From Bryobacterales bacterium (GTDB taxonomy: Bacteria > Acidobacteriota > Terriglobia > Bryobacterales > Bryobacteraceae): a DNA stretch of 64,000 nt. The stretch's first letter is position 1. Each line of letters begins with the position of its first letter. The notes under the pieces are model-generated. The model was given only the letters and a program-made list of their open reading frames with translations, was not told where the DNA came from and searched no databases. The stretch lies in NCBI GenBank assembly GCA_027459465.1, contig DAIDIH010000359.1, forward strand, positions 42,506 through 106,505, written 5' to 3'. Both the position numbers and the translations under genes were made by a program. Positions 47,892 to 58,753 of this stretch are shown one piece after another.

Positions 47892-48671
47892 TTACATCAT
47901 CGAGGTCACCAGTCGCCAGAGAGCCGCCACCGTTAGGAACGCGCCCGCGCAGCCGATTAGCCGAATGGCTGGCCTTCCAAACGCGAAATTCACGATGGCG
48001 CCGATAACTGCCAAGCCCGCTGCAATGGGCATGATCCGACTGGCGGTGTAGGTCCACGCGCCTTCGAGCACAGACGCCGTGCCGAACCGCGTGCCGTCAT
48101 TCCACCCCTGTAACAGCGCCGCTGTGGCCGGTATGGCAAGCAGGAACATGGCACCGAGAATGGAAGCGAGTGGCGTGTATCCCTCGCTGAAATCAATGAC
48201 AGATCGCAGGACCATCCATGCAGCGAGCACCGGGACCAAACGCGCGATGACGAAATTATTCACGAAGTTCACAGCGTCGTTTGTGAAGCCCGCCATCCAC
48301 CCGTTTCCGATTCCCCCCGAGGGAAGTGGGGCTCCAACGCCCCAAAATGCAAACCAGCCAAATACCTGCGGAAGTGTGATCATTACGATCGCCCAGAACA
48401 TCCATTTCGAGAAGCCGCCACCACCAACCGAAAACGACGTCGTTCCCTCTCTTCGCAGCGCGAGTCCCGCCAGGACGAGGGCTACCAGCGAGGCAGGCGC
48501 GGCCAGAGCAAGCAGAAAGCGGATGCCGTCGAGTATGAGTTGAGGAACTGCCATCATTACCCCCAACGCGAACTCGGCAGGCCGGTTGTTCCCAATCGAC
48601 CTGCCTTGGTTCAAGGATGCAAGGTCAGGCTTAGGAAACGCCGCCTCCACCCTGTGCGATCCAGAACTCAA
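47892..48671 (-). CDS. Polytopic membrane protein of the T4SS operon
   Basis: Six or more hydrophobic segments. Confidence 0.55.
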   Translation of the reverse strand: MSSGSHRVEAAFPKPDLASLNQGRSIGNNRPAEFALGVMMAVPQLILDGIRFLLALAAPASLVALVLAGLALRREGTTSFSVGGGGFSKWMFWAIVMITLPQVFGWFAFWGVGAPLPSGGIGNGWMAGFTNDAVNFVNNFVIARLVPVLAAWMVLRSVIDFSEGYTPLASILGAMFLLAIPATAALLQGWNDGTRFGTASVLEGAWTYTASRIMPIAAGLAVIGAIVNFAFGRPAIRLIGCAGAFLTVAALWRLVTSMM

Positions 48672-48978
48672 TCAGTCGGGTCAGGCCCGAGATCGCCAGA
48701 AGTCCTGTCGCTGTGACGAGCCAGCGAAACACTCCCCGCCCGGTTGCGTAGCTGCCCACTGCTCCCAAAACCGCGACGCCGGCACCGACCGGTGCGATCA
48801 CGTTGCCGATCCAGTTCACGAAGTTCAGGAACGCGCCTTCGGGCTGTGCCCCTGTCTGACCCTGCACCGCAACGTTCACCTGCGGGGCGGCTCCCAGATT
48901 CTGAGCGATCGCCACGGTTTGCGTTATCACGAGGCAGAGGAACAGCGCGACGACCACTCTCTGTGCGAATTGATTCAT
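48631..48978 (-). CDS. VirB2/TrbC-like pilin
   Basis: Signal peptide MNQFAQRVVVALFLCLVITQTVAIAQ; FVNWIGNVIAPVGAGVAVLGAVGSYATGRGVFRW. Confidence 0.6.
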   Translation of the reverse strand: MNQFAQRVVVALFLCLVITQTVAIAQNLGAAPQVNVAVQGQTGAQPEGAFLNFVNWIGNVIAPVGAGVAVLGAVGSYATGRGVFRWLVTATGLLAISGLTRLIEFWIAQGGGGVS

Positions 48979-49080
48979 GGTTCGTTTACCTCCATGTAGC
49001 TGCGTTGCGCCCCTGACAATCCCGCAGCCAGCCCAGCCTTGAGAGCCTGCTGATCTGCGCGGTGACCGGAGCGTGGAGGC

Positions 49081-49120
49081 AGAATAGAGCAAATCGTGTA
49101 ACGTTTTCAAAAGTCTCTTG
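49081..49120 (-). promoter_or_regulatory. Putative promoter of the T4SS operon (shared GAGACTTTTGAA-N18 box, copy 3)
   Basis: Minus strand AAGAGACTTTTGAAA - 18 nt - TATTCT. Confidence 0.55.
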
Positions 49121-49188
49121 GGGCGGGATCGGCTAGTGCTTCTAAACCTGAATAACGAAAGAGGTAGGACCACCAGATCGAGGACGCG

Positions 49189-51063
49189 TTAAAACTGGGC
49201 TTGGACGCGCTTCGTTGCCTCGGTGAAATCGCTCCATTCGAGAGGCGGCAACTCGTCGCCGTCCTGTGGCATGCGACGCATCGCCATGCGTTTTGCGCTG
49301 TTGCAGATGGCTTCAAGATCGGCGGGCGAGACGCCGCCGAGCCTTTGGGCTATCAGATCGCTCGACAGACCATCGGCCAGGCAGACGCCATTCAGGTGCC
49401 GCTTCAACAGGCGCAAGTAGCCGGCCTGATCGGGGGGACCGATTTCGAGTTTTTCAGAGAAACGTCCTCCGCGCAGGATCGCCTGATCGATGCTGTCCAG
49501 ATGGTTTGTCGTCCCAATAAGAAAGACGTTATGCTGCGGCTCCAAGTCGCTAATCAGGCTGCGAGCCTGTTCGACGAGCTGGATGTCGTGCTGTGATTGG
49601 AGTCCGCTCTTTCGAGGAAGCAACCCGTCAATTTCATCGATAAAGATGATGGAGGGACTGTTTTCTTTCGCCCGCGAGAAAAGCTCAGTCAGCTTCTTGA
49701 CGGAAGCACCGATCGTACCGCCGAGAATATCGGCTGCCGTGATCGGATAGAAGCTACGGTTGGTCTGGGTGGCAATTAGCCTGGCAATCATTGTCTTGCC
49801 GGTCCCTGGAGGCCCCACCAGGAGCATCCCGGTGGGCACGGATACGCGGAGCTTTTCGCAGTACGCCGGATCCATAAGCCGAATCAAATTTCGGAGATCC
49901 GCTTCAATTTCTGGAGACAGAACAGCATCGTCCCAATCGACTTCCTTGAACGCGGCACGGTCTTTCCCGCCAGTGTCGGCGAAAGCCAGGCTCAGATCTC
50001 TGTCTTCGATTGGCCGCTGTTCCTGCGCGGCGATGAAGGCTGCGCGATCTACGAGGGAACCCAGCTTTGCTGCACTCCAACCCGGGGTCTTACGAGCGAC
50101 CGATCGGACATCGATTGTGGCTGCTGGGCGCTTGGCCAGCCGTGCCTGAAGAATCTGTGCCCGTTCCTCCTCACGAGGAAGATCCAAACGAAGATGGAGG
50201 TCGAACCGGCCCTCCCGAATGAGCGCCCGATCCAGCCCGTCGTAGAAGTTTGTTGCCGCCATGAGTATAAGACCGTTGTGGCGACGCACGTCATCCACGC
50301 ATTTCATGAGCCTCGCCGTCATTGAGTTGAACGACCGTGCCGCCCCGCCAGCGTCATCCGAGTCGCCGACATGCTGCCTTTTCGTACCCAAGGCATCGAT
50401 TTCATCTACAAACAGCAATGCCGGTCGATTCGTCTGGGCTTCGAGAAAGGCGCTGCGGATGTTCTCTTCCGTGACCCCGACAAACCTGTTTAGCAAGCCG
50501 GCAGCGGACACGTAGAAATACCGGAGCTTGAACTCGCCCGCTACCGCCTCCGCCAGAAATGTCTTGCCTGTTCCCCGCGGACCATGAAGTAGAATTCCGT
50601 TCCGGTACACGCCATACTGTCCCAATCTCTTGCCATCCAAATTGGCCTGGATCAGTTCCCGTATTTGCTTCTTCGCGTCCTCGAGACCTCCGACATCGAC
50701 AAAGGTCAGCGCCGGCTTCCTCATTTCCCCTCCTTGTCCGCCGCCGCCCGCAATCATCGCTTGCCTCGGTCTCAACGTGAGCAAGCCGGGGATCACCAAG
50801 CACAAGAAAATGAACAAAAGGACCGCGACCACTTTCGCCACGAGGGGGTACTCTTTCTCCAGGGGCACGGCCGTGATTAGGCCAGCCCCGATGAAGAGTA
50901 CGAAACCGCACAGGAAATATCCGAAGAATAAGGCCAAGCGGTGAAAGAGAGTTCGCCCGTATACGATCAACAGGACACAGGTGACCGCCAGGATCGCTAC
51001 GGCCGGGTGAATCTGCGACGCGATTACAGTGATGGCAATCAGAACGAGAATGAGTGCCAGCAA
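49189..51063 (-). CDS. Membrane-anchored tandem AAA ATPase (FtsH/Cdc48-like, no protease domain)
   Basis: N-terminal TMs; two AAA modules: GPRGTGKTF...LLFVDEIDALG and GPPGTGKTM...IIFIDEIDGLLP, normal motif order. Confidence 0.85.
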   Translation of the reverse strand: MLALILVLIAITVIASQIHPAVAILAVTCVLLIVYGRTLFHRLALFFGYFLCGFVLFIGAGLITAVPLEKEYPLVAKVVAVLLFIFLCLVIPGLLTLRPRQAMIAGGGGQGGEMRKPALTFVDVGGLEDAKKQIRELIQANLDGKRLGQYGVYRNGILLHGPRGTGKTFLAEAVAGEFKLRYFYVSAAGLLNRFVGVTEENIRSAFLEAQTNRPALLFVDEIDALGTKRQHVGDSDDAGGAARSFNSMTARLMKCVDDVRRHNGLILMAATNFYDGLDRALIREGRFDLHLRLDLPREEERAQILQARLAKRPAATIDVRSVARKTPGWSAAKLGSLVDRAAFIAAQEQRPIEDRDLSLAFADTGGKDRAAFKEVDWDDAVLSPEIEADLRNLIRLMDPAYCEKLRVSVPTGMLLVGPPGTGKTMIARLIATQTNRSFYPITAADILGGTIGASVKKLTELFSRAKENSPSIIFIDEIDGLLPRKSGLQSQHDIQLVEQARSLISDLEPQHNVFLIGTTNHLDSIDQAILRGGRFSEKLEIGPPDQAGYLRLLKRHLNGVCLADGLSSDLIAQRLGGVSPADLEAICNSAKRMAMRRMPQDGDELPPLEWSDFTEATKRVQAQF

Positions 51064-51290
51064 GCTTCCCGTGAAGAGCTTTTTGAGGTTTTGAGGCGTG
51101 TTGGAGGAGATGAGTCCACGGATCTCGCGGTATCCGTCGCCTAGGAATTGGCCGAGTTGGGTTATGACCCAAGGGATCGGACCCGTTACTTGCCTCTCGG
51201 GACGCAGTCCAGACTCCTTGGGGCCTAATTTACCGCATCCTGGAAAGCCTCGCTACTCGCTCAGCCGTGAATTTCGGCTGCGTGTTCGCT

Positions 51291-51641
51291 TTAGCAACCA
51301 CTATCCTCGGATGCGATTCGAATCCGCAACACGTCGATCCCGGCAGCCCGCAGGGCCGCGTCTTTGCGTTGAATGTATCCAGAATCGTACGGCGTCCTCA
51401 GACTCTCACCGATTTCCTTCAGAGGGGCCTCGACGCGCCTCAGCGCCTCTCGGAATGGAATCCGGCGGAAGGCCCCGCTCGCTGTAGTCCGATACGCGTG
51501 TCCTTCGTCGTCCAGAAACAGATATCGGCGGCTGATGCCGTGCTTGTATTGGTTAATTCCGTTTGCCCGTCCCATGAACATGAAGCCGGCACAGCGCGCC
51601 GATCCCAGCCGCGATTCGAGCGGTTTCCAGTTCGGTTCCAT
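51291..51641 (-). CDS. Hypothetical protein
   Basis: 116-aa ORF MEPNWKPLESRLGSARCAGFMFMGR. Confidence 0.55.
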   Translation of the reverse strand: MEPNWKPLESRLGSARCAGFMFMGRANGINQYKHGISRRYLFLDDEGHAYRTTASGAFRRIPFREALRRVEAPLKEIGESLRTPYDSGYIQRKDAALRAAGIDVLRIRIASEDSGC

Positions 51642-51647
51642 GGTTAC

Positions 51648-53183
51648 TCACTGCTGGGGAATAGGCGCCTGCGCCGTCTTCGTTGCCGCCACCTCTTGGT
51701 ACATCCGGTTGAGTTCCTCCTTCAAGGAGATGAGTTCGCGGAGTTCGGCGGCAGTTGGGACCGCCTGCCCATCGCTACTTGCGATGTTTGTTCGAGAGGT
51801 GGATGCCGGGGCGACGCCGGTTTCCGCCGCCGATGAGGTCGGCGCCTGAAGAATGATGTAGAACCTTGTGTTGCCAGGGAGCGTCACGACAATGTTCTGG
51901 TTATATGCGAGGCCCATCAGTTCCTGCTCGCCGGCCAATCCGGCGTTAGAAGCGATCCGCTCCCGTAACAGGATGCTCTGATCAACGGGCCCTGTTAGGC
52001 CGCCGTATCCCGGGCCACCGACCACATATGCTGCCATGGAGCCGATACCGGTTAGGGACCTGACCAGCGCGCGTTTGACGCGATTCTGACCATTCACCCT
52101 CCCTTTCAGCGGACCGAAATCCAGGTTAACGGCGTTGCCTTCAATGGTGACGGTATTGCCGTCGGGTGTCTCAAGCGCGGTGAACCGCAGTCCGACCTGG
52201 CCGCTCTGGTTTGCCTGCGTCAACTGGCCTACCGCCTTCGTCCCGGCCGGGATCACGATCTCGCCATCTCGTTCATAGTTGTACTCGATCACCGCGATCA
52301 CCGGCGTTTTGACAGCGCTGCTGACCGCAGTTTGAAGGCGGGCGACCAAGCGGCTTCCGATTGGCAACAGAGCCGCGACCTGCCGGGGTTGGATGAGAGC
52401 GGGTTGAGCCATACTCGATCGTGAGGAAGGCGTGGCCGCTGATGTCACGGAGCGGACGAAGACGAGGGAGGACGTCTTCAGTGAATCCGACTGGCCCACC
52501 GCTTGCGCGACGGCCGGTTTGACGGCTGGCGCCGCGGGTGGAGGCGGCGGAGGAGTGTACACATAGTTGTTCTGCCTCCTGTATGCGTCCAGGGCGGGAT
52601 CGTCAAACGTTGGCGCATTCGCGAGCGCGTACTGATCGGTGCCTTTGGCCTCTTTCCCTGGCTGCCGGCTAGATTGCGTCTGGCGCGCAGTGGCTTGGAT
52701 ATCGTCCGGACTCAACTGATCGGCATTCGGATCCGCCGTCGCCTGCTCAGCGCTCAGAAGCGGCACCGTTGAGCCTTGTTGACCTGATTGCCGCGCAGAA
52801 GATGCCGGGCGTCCCAGGCTCGGTTGCGTTCGACGTTCCTGTGCTCGCTTCTGAGCGCCGGACGTTGAGAAAAGGGCGAGGAATGCGAAGCCGACAAGAA
52901 CAACCGCCGTCGCGAGCACAAGAAAGGCCTTGCTGCGATCCATGTTGTTCTGTCCGCGGGTGTTGACCTCAACCCTCTTGGGCTTCCGCCTCTCTTCCTG
53001 GATTCGCCGCCAGACTTGCTGAACGACTCCCCCAGGCCCCGGCGCCGGCTCTTCAATTTCGTCTTCCTGCGTCCGTCCCCCGGCGGTGGCGTCTGCACCC
53101 TTCAGCCGTCTCGTTATAGTCGGATCGTTTTCTTCAGGATCCTTTAGCTCTGAGTTTCCATGAATGCGATCATCTTCCGTCAT
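51648..53183 (-). CDS. VirB10/TrbI-like protein
   Basis: Start MTEDDRIHGNSELK; TM, Pro-rich linker (YVYTPPPPPPAAPA), PIGSRLVARLQTAVSSAV...VIPAGTKAVGQ. Confidence 0.85.
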   Translation of the reverse strand: MTEDDRIHGNSELKDPEENDPTITRRLKGADATAGGRTQEDEIEEPAPGPGGVVQQVWRRIQEERRKPKRVEVNTRGQNNMDRSKAFLVLATAVVLVGFAFLALFSTSGAQKRAQERRTQPSLGRPASSARQSGQQGSTVPLLSAEQATADPNADQLSPDDIQATARQTQSSRQPGKEAKGTDQYALANAPTFDDPALDAYRRQNNYVYTPPPPPPAAPAVKPAVAQAVGQSDSLKTSSLVFVRSVTSAATPSSRSSMAQPALIQPRQVAALLPIGSRLVARLQTAVSSAVKTPVIAVIEYNYERDGEIVIPAGTKAVGQLTQANQSGQVGLRFTALETPDGNTVTIEGNAVNLDFGPLKGRVNGQNRVKRALVRSLTGIGSMAAYVVGGPGYGGLTGPVDQSILLRERIASNAGLAGEQELMGLAYNQNIVVTLPGNTRFYIILQAPTSSAAETGVAPASTSRTNIASSDGQAVPTAAELRELISLKEELNRMYQEVAATKTAQAPIPQQ

Positions 53184-54239
53184 AATCCACCCCTCGAAGG
53201 CTGCTGATCCCGAAGCCGATCGGAGCCAGAGCCGGGTGGTCCACGGCGCCGGACTCGGCCATCTGGAGGAACAGCGTTTCGTTCGACTGCTTAAACGAAG
53301 GTCGATCGAACACCACCACGCCATCGGCTCGTTCGCCCGGTCCGAGCCGGCGGCGGCTCAGGCGGAAGTCACCGACGGCCAGCTGCTCCGATATCGACCA
53401 CCGCGGTTTTCGAATCAGCACGCCGGTCTTCTTCACACCCCCGAGCTGGATTTGCGGCGGCATCAACTCGACCGCATGGTCCTCAGCATTCACTGCGGAG
53501 AAAAGCACTATCACTGCGGTTCCATCGTCGATCACCTCGCTGACTCCGGCCTTAATGAGCTCCCTTCCTGGTGACGAAATTCCGGGTTTCTGGCCGTAGA
53601 GTGTGGGTAAGGGTGCACGGCGTTGGCGATCCAGAAGATTGTCCAGCCCGCTTCGCTCAAGCTTCGTTGCTCTCACCGCGACCGCAGTCCGCTCTGGGCT
53701 GCTGTTGGATCCAAACCCTGCAGGTACTATCGGGATCGATCTTACAGGCGACGAAGATGTCGGCACGGGAGCGGCAAGACCCACCGTCTGCGGCACCACC
53801 ACTGATGGGATATCGCTGGGCTGCACCAGAAACTGCCCGGCAGCCTTGTATCGCATCAGGAAATCGACATCGGCCGCTCCACCGTCCTTCATCTCACCAC
53901 GACTGATAAGCAGCAGACTGACCTGCAAGCCGCGCGTGGTTGAGATCAGGAGATTCGTCTCCGCGGCCTTCGTCGTAATTGGCTTGACGAACACCAGTTG
54001 CGGTTCTCGATCGGAATGCTCAGCGGAAAATGACGTCGGGTCACCAACCACGACGGAATTGACCGGTTCCGGCACCCGAATCGCCGTAACGTACCGTGGA
54101 GCCAGGAAGACCGTTGTTACCTGACCATCACGCATCGAAGGGGCCGCGACCTGGGGGCGCACTTCAATGAGCGCGGCCGGTTGAGTTTGTCCTATTACAG
54201 GAATGGCTGACAGGGCGAGAAGCGCCCACTTGCGCAACA

Positions 54240-54243
<4 letters not shown>
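53170..54243 (-). CDS. VirB9/TrbG-like protein (copy 2)
   Basis: Signal peptide; FLAPRYVTAIRVPEPVNSVVVGDPTSFSAEHSDREPQLVFVKPITTKAAETNLLISTTRG. Confidence 0.7.
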
Positions 54244-55794
<1,551 letters not shown>

Positions 55795-55839
55795 CTAACT
55801 CCGCGCTCTCTGTTTCTTTGAGTCTTTTTGCGCGTAGTC

Positions 55840-56138
55840 GAAAAATGTTCCCGGACCTATCGAATGAATTCTTGCGGCGCTTTCGAGCCTGGATAATGTT
55901 CCTGGAGCTATCTGAAGCCCAGGCCCCATTTATCGAAAACACACGAGAGCGACAAAATTTTCTTGGACCTATCAGGGCCCGCGTCACCCTGATCGACTCT
56001 CAATAGGAACCAGAAAAATGTTCTCGGGGCTATCCACAGCCACTGCGCTCGTGCGGCTCACACGAAGAATGTTCCTGGACCTAAGCGCCGCATTGTTATG
56101 CGAAACCGGCTGACCCGAAAAATGTTCTCAGCCCTATT
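55840..56138. repeat. Six ~22-bp imperfect direct repeats, consensus GAAAAATGTTCYCGGACCTATC
   Basis: Copies starting near 55840, 55892, 55951, 56013, 56064, 56117 (spacing 51-62 bp), all same orientation. Confidence 0.85.
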
Positions 56139-56185
56139 TGTATTCGAAAGACTGCGTACAGCAGCGATGCCTATTACATCCCGAT

Positions 56186-57178
56186 CTATCTTCGCGCTTG
56201 AAGGTCTGCGAATTCCGGCAGGACATCGAAGGGGGTGATATGCGGCGGGATTCTCTCGGCGATGAGATCGATTCGCTCAGGTGCGCCATTTCCAAGGAAT
56301 CGACTGGCGCGATCCAAATGCCACACACTATTCGGATCCAAACCCATCAACCGCGTACACGTGAAGTCGGCGGCAACGGGATCGTCAGCGAGAACGAGCT
56401 TACCCAGGCGTCGGTTTCGGCCCTGTAGGGGGCCGTTCCCCTCCATGGCGACGATTGCATCCGCGATGACGAAGTGAATCGGCACTGTCGCACAGATGTC
56501 GAGGATGCTGCGGTGGATTCCTTTCCAGTGGAGAACGTTCTTTGGCCACCCGTACTTGACGCCGGGCACGATGCCGAACATGTTCTTCATCGAGAGCGTG
56601 ACGCCGGCCCAATGATGGGTCTTCACCTTCGGCATGGAAACGATGAAATCGGATGCGACCACGGTCCGGGGCAACCAGAGCTGGCCCAGCCCTGTGTAGT
56701 TCGCTTTGATGGGCACTTTGGTCAGCTCATCCCGATTGAGGTCGATAAAGGTGAGCTTTTGCTCTCGCAGCCGATCGCCCAGGCCGCTTTCCGCGAGTAC
56801 AAGAAAGGTGTCCCGCTGGTGCCCCGGCCCTTCCGCAACCACGACACTCCGTACGCCGAGCCGCAGAAATGCCTCGGCCGCAGCCGTGACGAGCATCGGA
56901 TTCGTGTTGACCTCGCGGCCGGCAATGTACTCGACAAGATTCGGCTTCAGCAGCACCGCCTTGCCGCTGAGCGACAATCTGAAGAGCCGGAGTCCTTCCA
57001 TGAGGGTATCGATGAGGTGCTCGGAATAGGCCTCAGCTGAGACGATGGCGACCCTGGACCGCTCTGGCCGCCGGTCGCGAAGAAGCGTCTCCTCGGGCAA
57101 GAACTCCGCCGTCGCCAGACCACCGACGGCCATACCTGCAGCGCTGATCAGGGCTCGCCGACGATCGAGCTTAGGCAT
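56186..57178 (-). CDS. DUF362 domain protein with Tat-like signal
   Basis: KLDRRRALISAAGMAVGGLA; VLLKPNLVEY...SMPKVKTHHWAGVTLSMKNMFGIVPG. Confidence 0.85.
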   Translation of the reverse strand: MPKLDRRRALISAAGMAVGGLATAEFLPEETLLRDRRPERSRVAIVSAEAYSEHLIDTLMEGLRLFRLSLSGKAVLLKPNLVEYIAGREVNTNPMLVTAAAEAFLRLGVRSVVVAEGPGHQRDTFLVLAESGLGDRLREQKLTFIDLNRDELTKVPIKANYTGLGQLWLPRTVVASDFIVSMPKVKTHHWAGVTLSMKNMFGIVPGVKYGWPKNVLHWKGIHRSILDICATVPIHFVIADAIVAMEGNGPLQGRNRRLGKLVLADDPVAADFTCTRLMGLDPNSVWHLDRASRFLGNGAPERIDLIAERIPPHITPFDVLPEFADLQARR

Positions 57179-57180
57179 CT

Positions 57181-58086
57181 CTACACCTCGAAAACATTCT
57201 CACCGTCGACCGCGTCCAGCGCTAGCGCGCAGACCGCGAGAGTACAGACATCGGCGGGCCAATTCTTTTCGATGAGGCTGGCAAGGTTCGCCGCGGCGTG
57301 ATCGAGCAAATCGTGGGCAGCGTCATACCGCTGGTACGCGGCCAGACCGAGGATTCCCCACGCGAGACTGTAGGGAGACGGGCACGAGACCAAATGATTC
57401 ACCAGCCACGTTAGCGAGTCCCGAATACCAGGTTCGGGTTCATGTCCGCGGAGGGCAAGCAGTGCGATCGCCGTCGCATCGACGTACGGCGCACAGGGCA
57501 CGCCGAACGCCACTCCGTTTCCGGCGTTCCAGCCGCCACCGGGGCACATTCGGTCGAGGAGCATGCTGGTGCCAAGGACGACTCGGTCCATGAGCTGAGG
57601 ATAGTGGCAGATTCCGCGATTTTGGATCTGCCGAAGAGCAATGACACTGAAAGCAGTTGGGATCACCCAGCTTACTGTGCCGGGTACCCAACTCCACCCG
57701 TACTTCGCAGGATCGAATTTCACACTTGTATCGACGGTCTTGAACTTCCAACGCCAGAACCAATTTGCCTCTCGTCCTCTCGAATCAAGTAGCCACCAGA
57801 TTGCGTGACAAAGGCGCTCTGGCGCTGCCGCGAAAGCCAGAAGAACCAGAGCGGCTAAGGCGGTCGTCCAGCAGCCGTCTCTTTCGCCTCCAAGCAGCGG
57901 AGCCCAGCTTCCGTCGCAGTTTTGCGATCGCAGGAGAACTCGTAGAGCATACCTCGCTTCAGGTCCGGAACTGTGCCTTAGAGCGAGGCTGGCAAGGCAA
58001 ATCGGTTCCACAGCGGCGTCTTCACTGCGTTTGAGCCGCTCGGCCAATGCGGCACGCAGGCCGGTAGTCAGAAATGATTCGCTCAT
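57181..58086 (-). CDS. Prenyltransferase/squalene-oxidase repeat (terpene cyclase-like) protein
   Basis: LLRSQNCDGSWAPLLGGERDGCWTTALAALVLL; LLDRMCPGGGWNAGNGV...YVDATAIALLAL. Confidence 0.8.
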   Translation of the reverse strand: MSESFLTTGLRAALAERLKRSEDAAVEPICLASLALRHSSGPEARYALRVLLRSQNCDGSWAPLLGGERDGCWTTALAALVLLAFAAAPERLCHAIWWLLDSRGREANWFWRWKFKTVDTSVKFDPAKYGWSWVPGTVSWVIPTAFSVIALRQIQNRGICHYPQLMDRVVLGTSMLLDRMCPGGGWNAGNGVAFGVPCAPYVDATAIALLALRGHEPEPGIRDSLTWLVNHLVSCPSPYSLAWGILGLAAYQRYDAAHDLLDHAAANLASLIEKNWPADVCTLAVCALALDAVDGENVFEV

Positions 58087-58102
58087 CCGCCCTTCCCGTT
58101 CA

Positions 58103-58237
58103 GCGAATGTTCATCTTGAACCTATCTCTCGCACATCTTGATGCGCCCTTTTCGTGAAGGCGCTCCCGGGCTGGAGGACCCGTTGGCGCCACTATTGACG
58201 TATTCGGGTGAACACGTAGAATGGTTTTGGAGCTATT
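58103..58237. repeat. Two diverged outlying copies of the 55.8-56.1 kb repeat
   Basis: AATGTTCatcttgaACCTATC near 58106 and AATGGTTTTGGAGCTATT near 58220 (14/18 to one array copy). Confidence 0.45.
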
Positions 58238-58309
58238 TGCTGGGTTAGTGCGGCCAGTATGCTCTTTGGCCACGAACATCCTTAGATTCAAAGGTAGGTA
58301 GGCTCCCTT

Positions 58310-58615
58310 CTACCTCTTCGGCTGCTGCCCCGCGAGATATCGACAGTCGTCAATAAATTTCTCCACATCCTTTGGATCGAATCTCAGCGGGCTTCTCCCG
58401 GGCCCCATTTTCACAGCCGGGAGATAGGGCCTGCGCTTTCCCGATGCATGCTGTATCACCCACGAAATGCTCACTCCCAGCTTTTGCGCGACATCTCGCG
58501 CCCGCACCAATTGCCTGATAGGCCGAAGTTCAGTGGCTGCGCCGACCCCCGCCAGGTGGAAGTCCACTCCGTTAACTCGTGGGGTCAGATGCTCGTTCGA
58601 ACCAGCGCTTGGCAT
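58310..58615 (-). CDS. Excisionase/HTH-type DNA-binding protein
   Basis: VRARDVAQKLGVSISWVIQHASGKRRPYLPAVKMGPGRSPLRFDPKDVEKFI. Confidence 0.65.
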   Translation of the reverse strand: MPSAGSNEHLTPRVNGVDFHLAGVGAATELRPIRQLVRARDVAQKLGVSISWVIQHASGKRRPYLPAVKMGPGRSPLRFDPKDVEKFIDDCRYLAGQQPKR

Positions 58616-58753
58616 GATTCCTGTTTACGGTAGTGATGGTGCCCCCGTCAAAAGTCGGGTTATGGGCGACATAAAACTCAGGAACGACAGGGGGCTAAGG
58701 CTCGCGCGGCAAGTCTCGCGTCCGCCGGAGACGTCCCTTGATTTGCCTGACAC

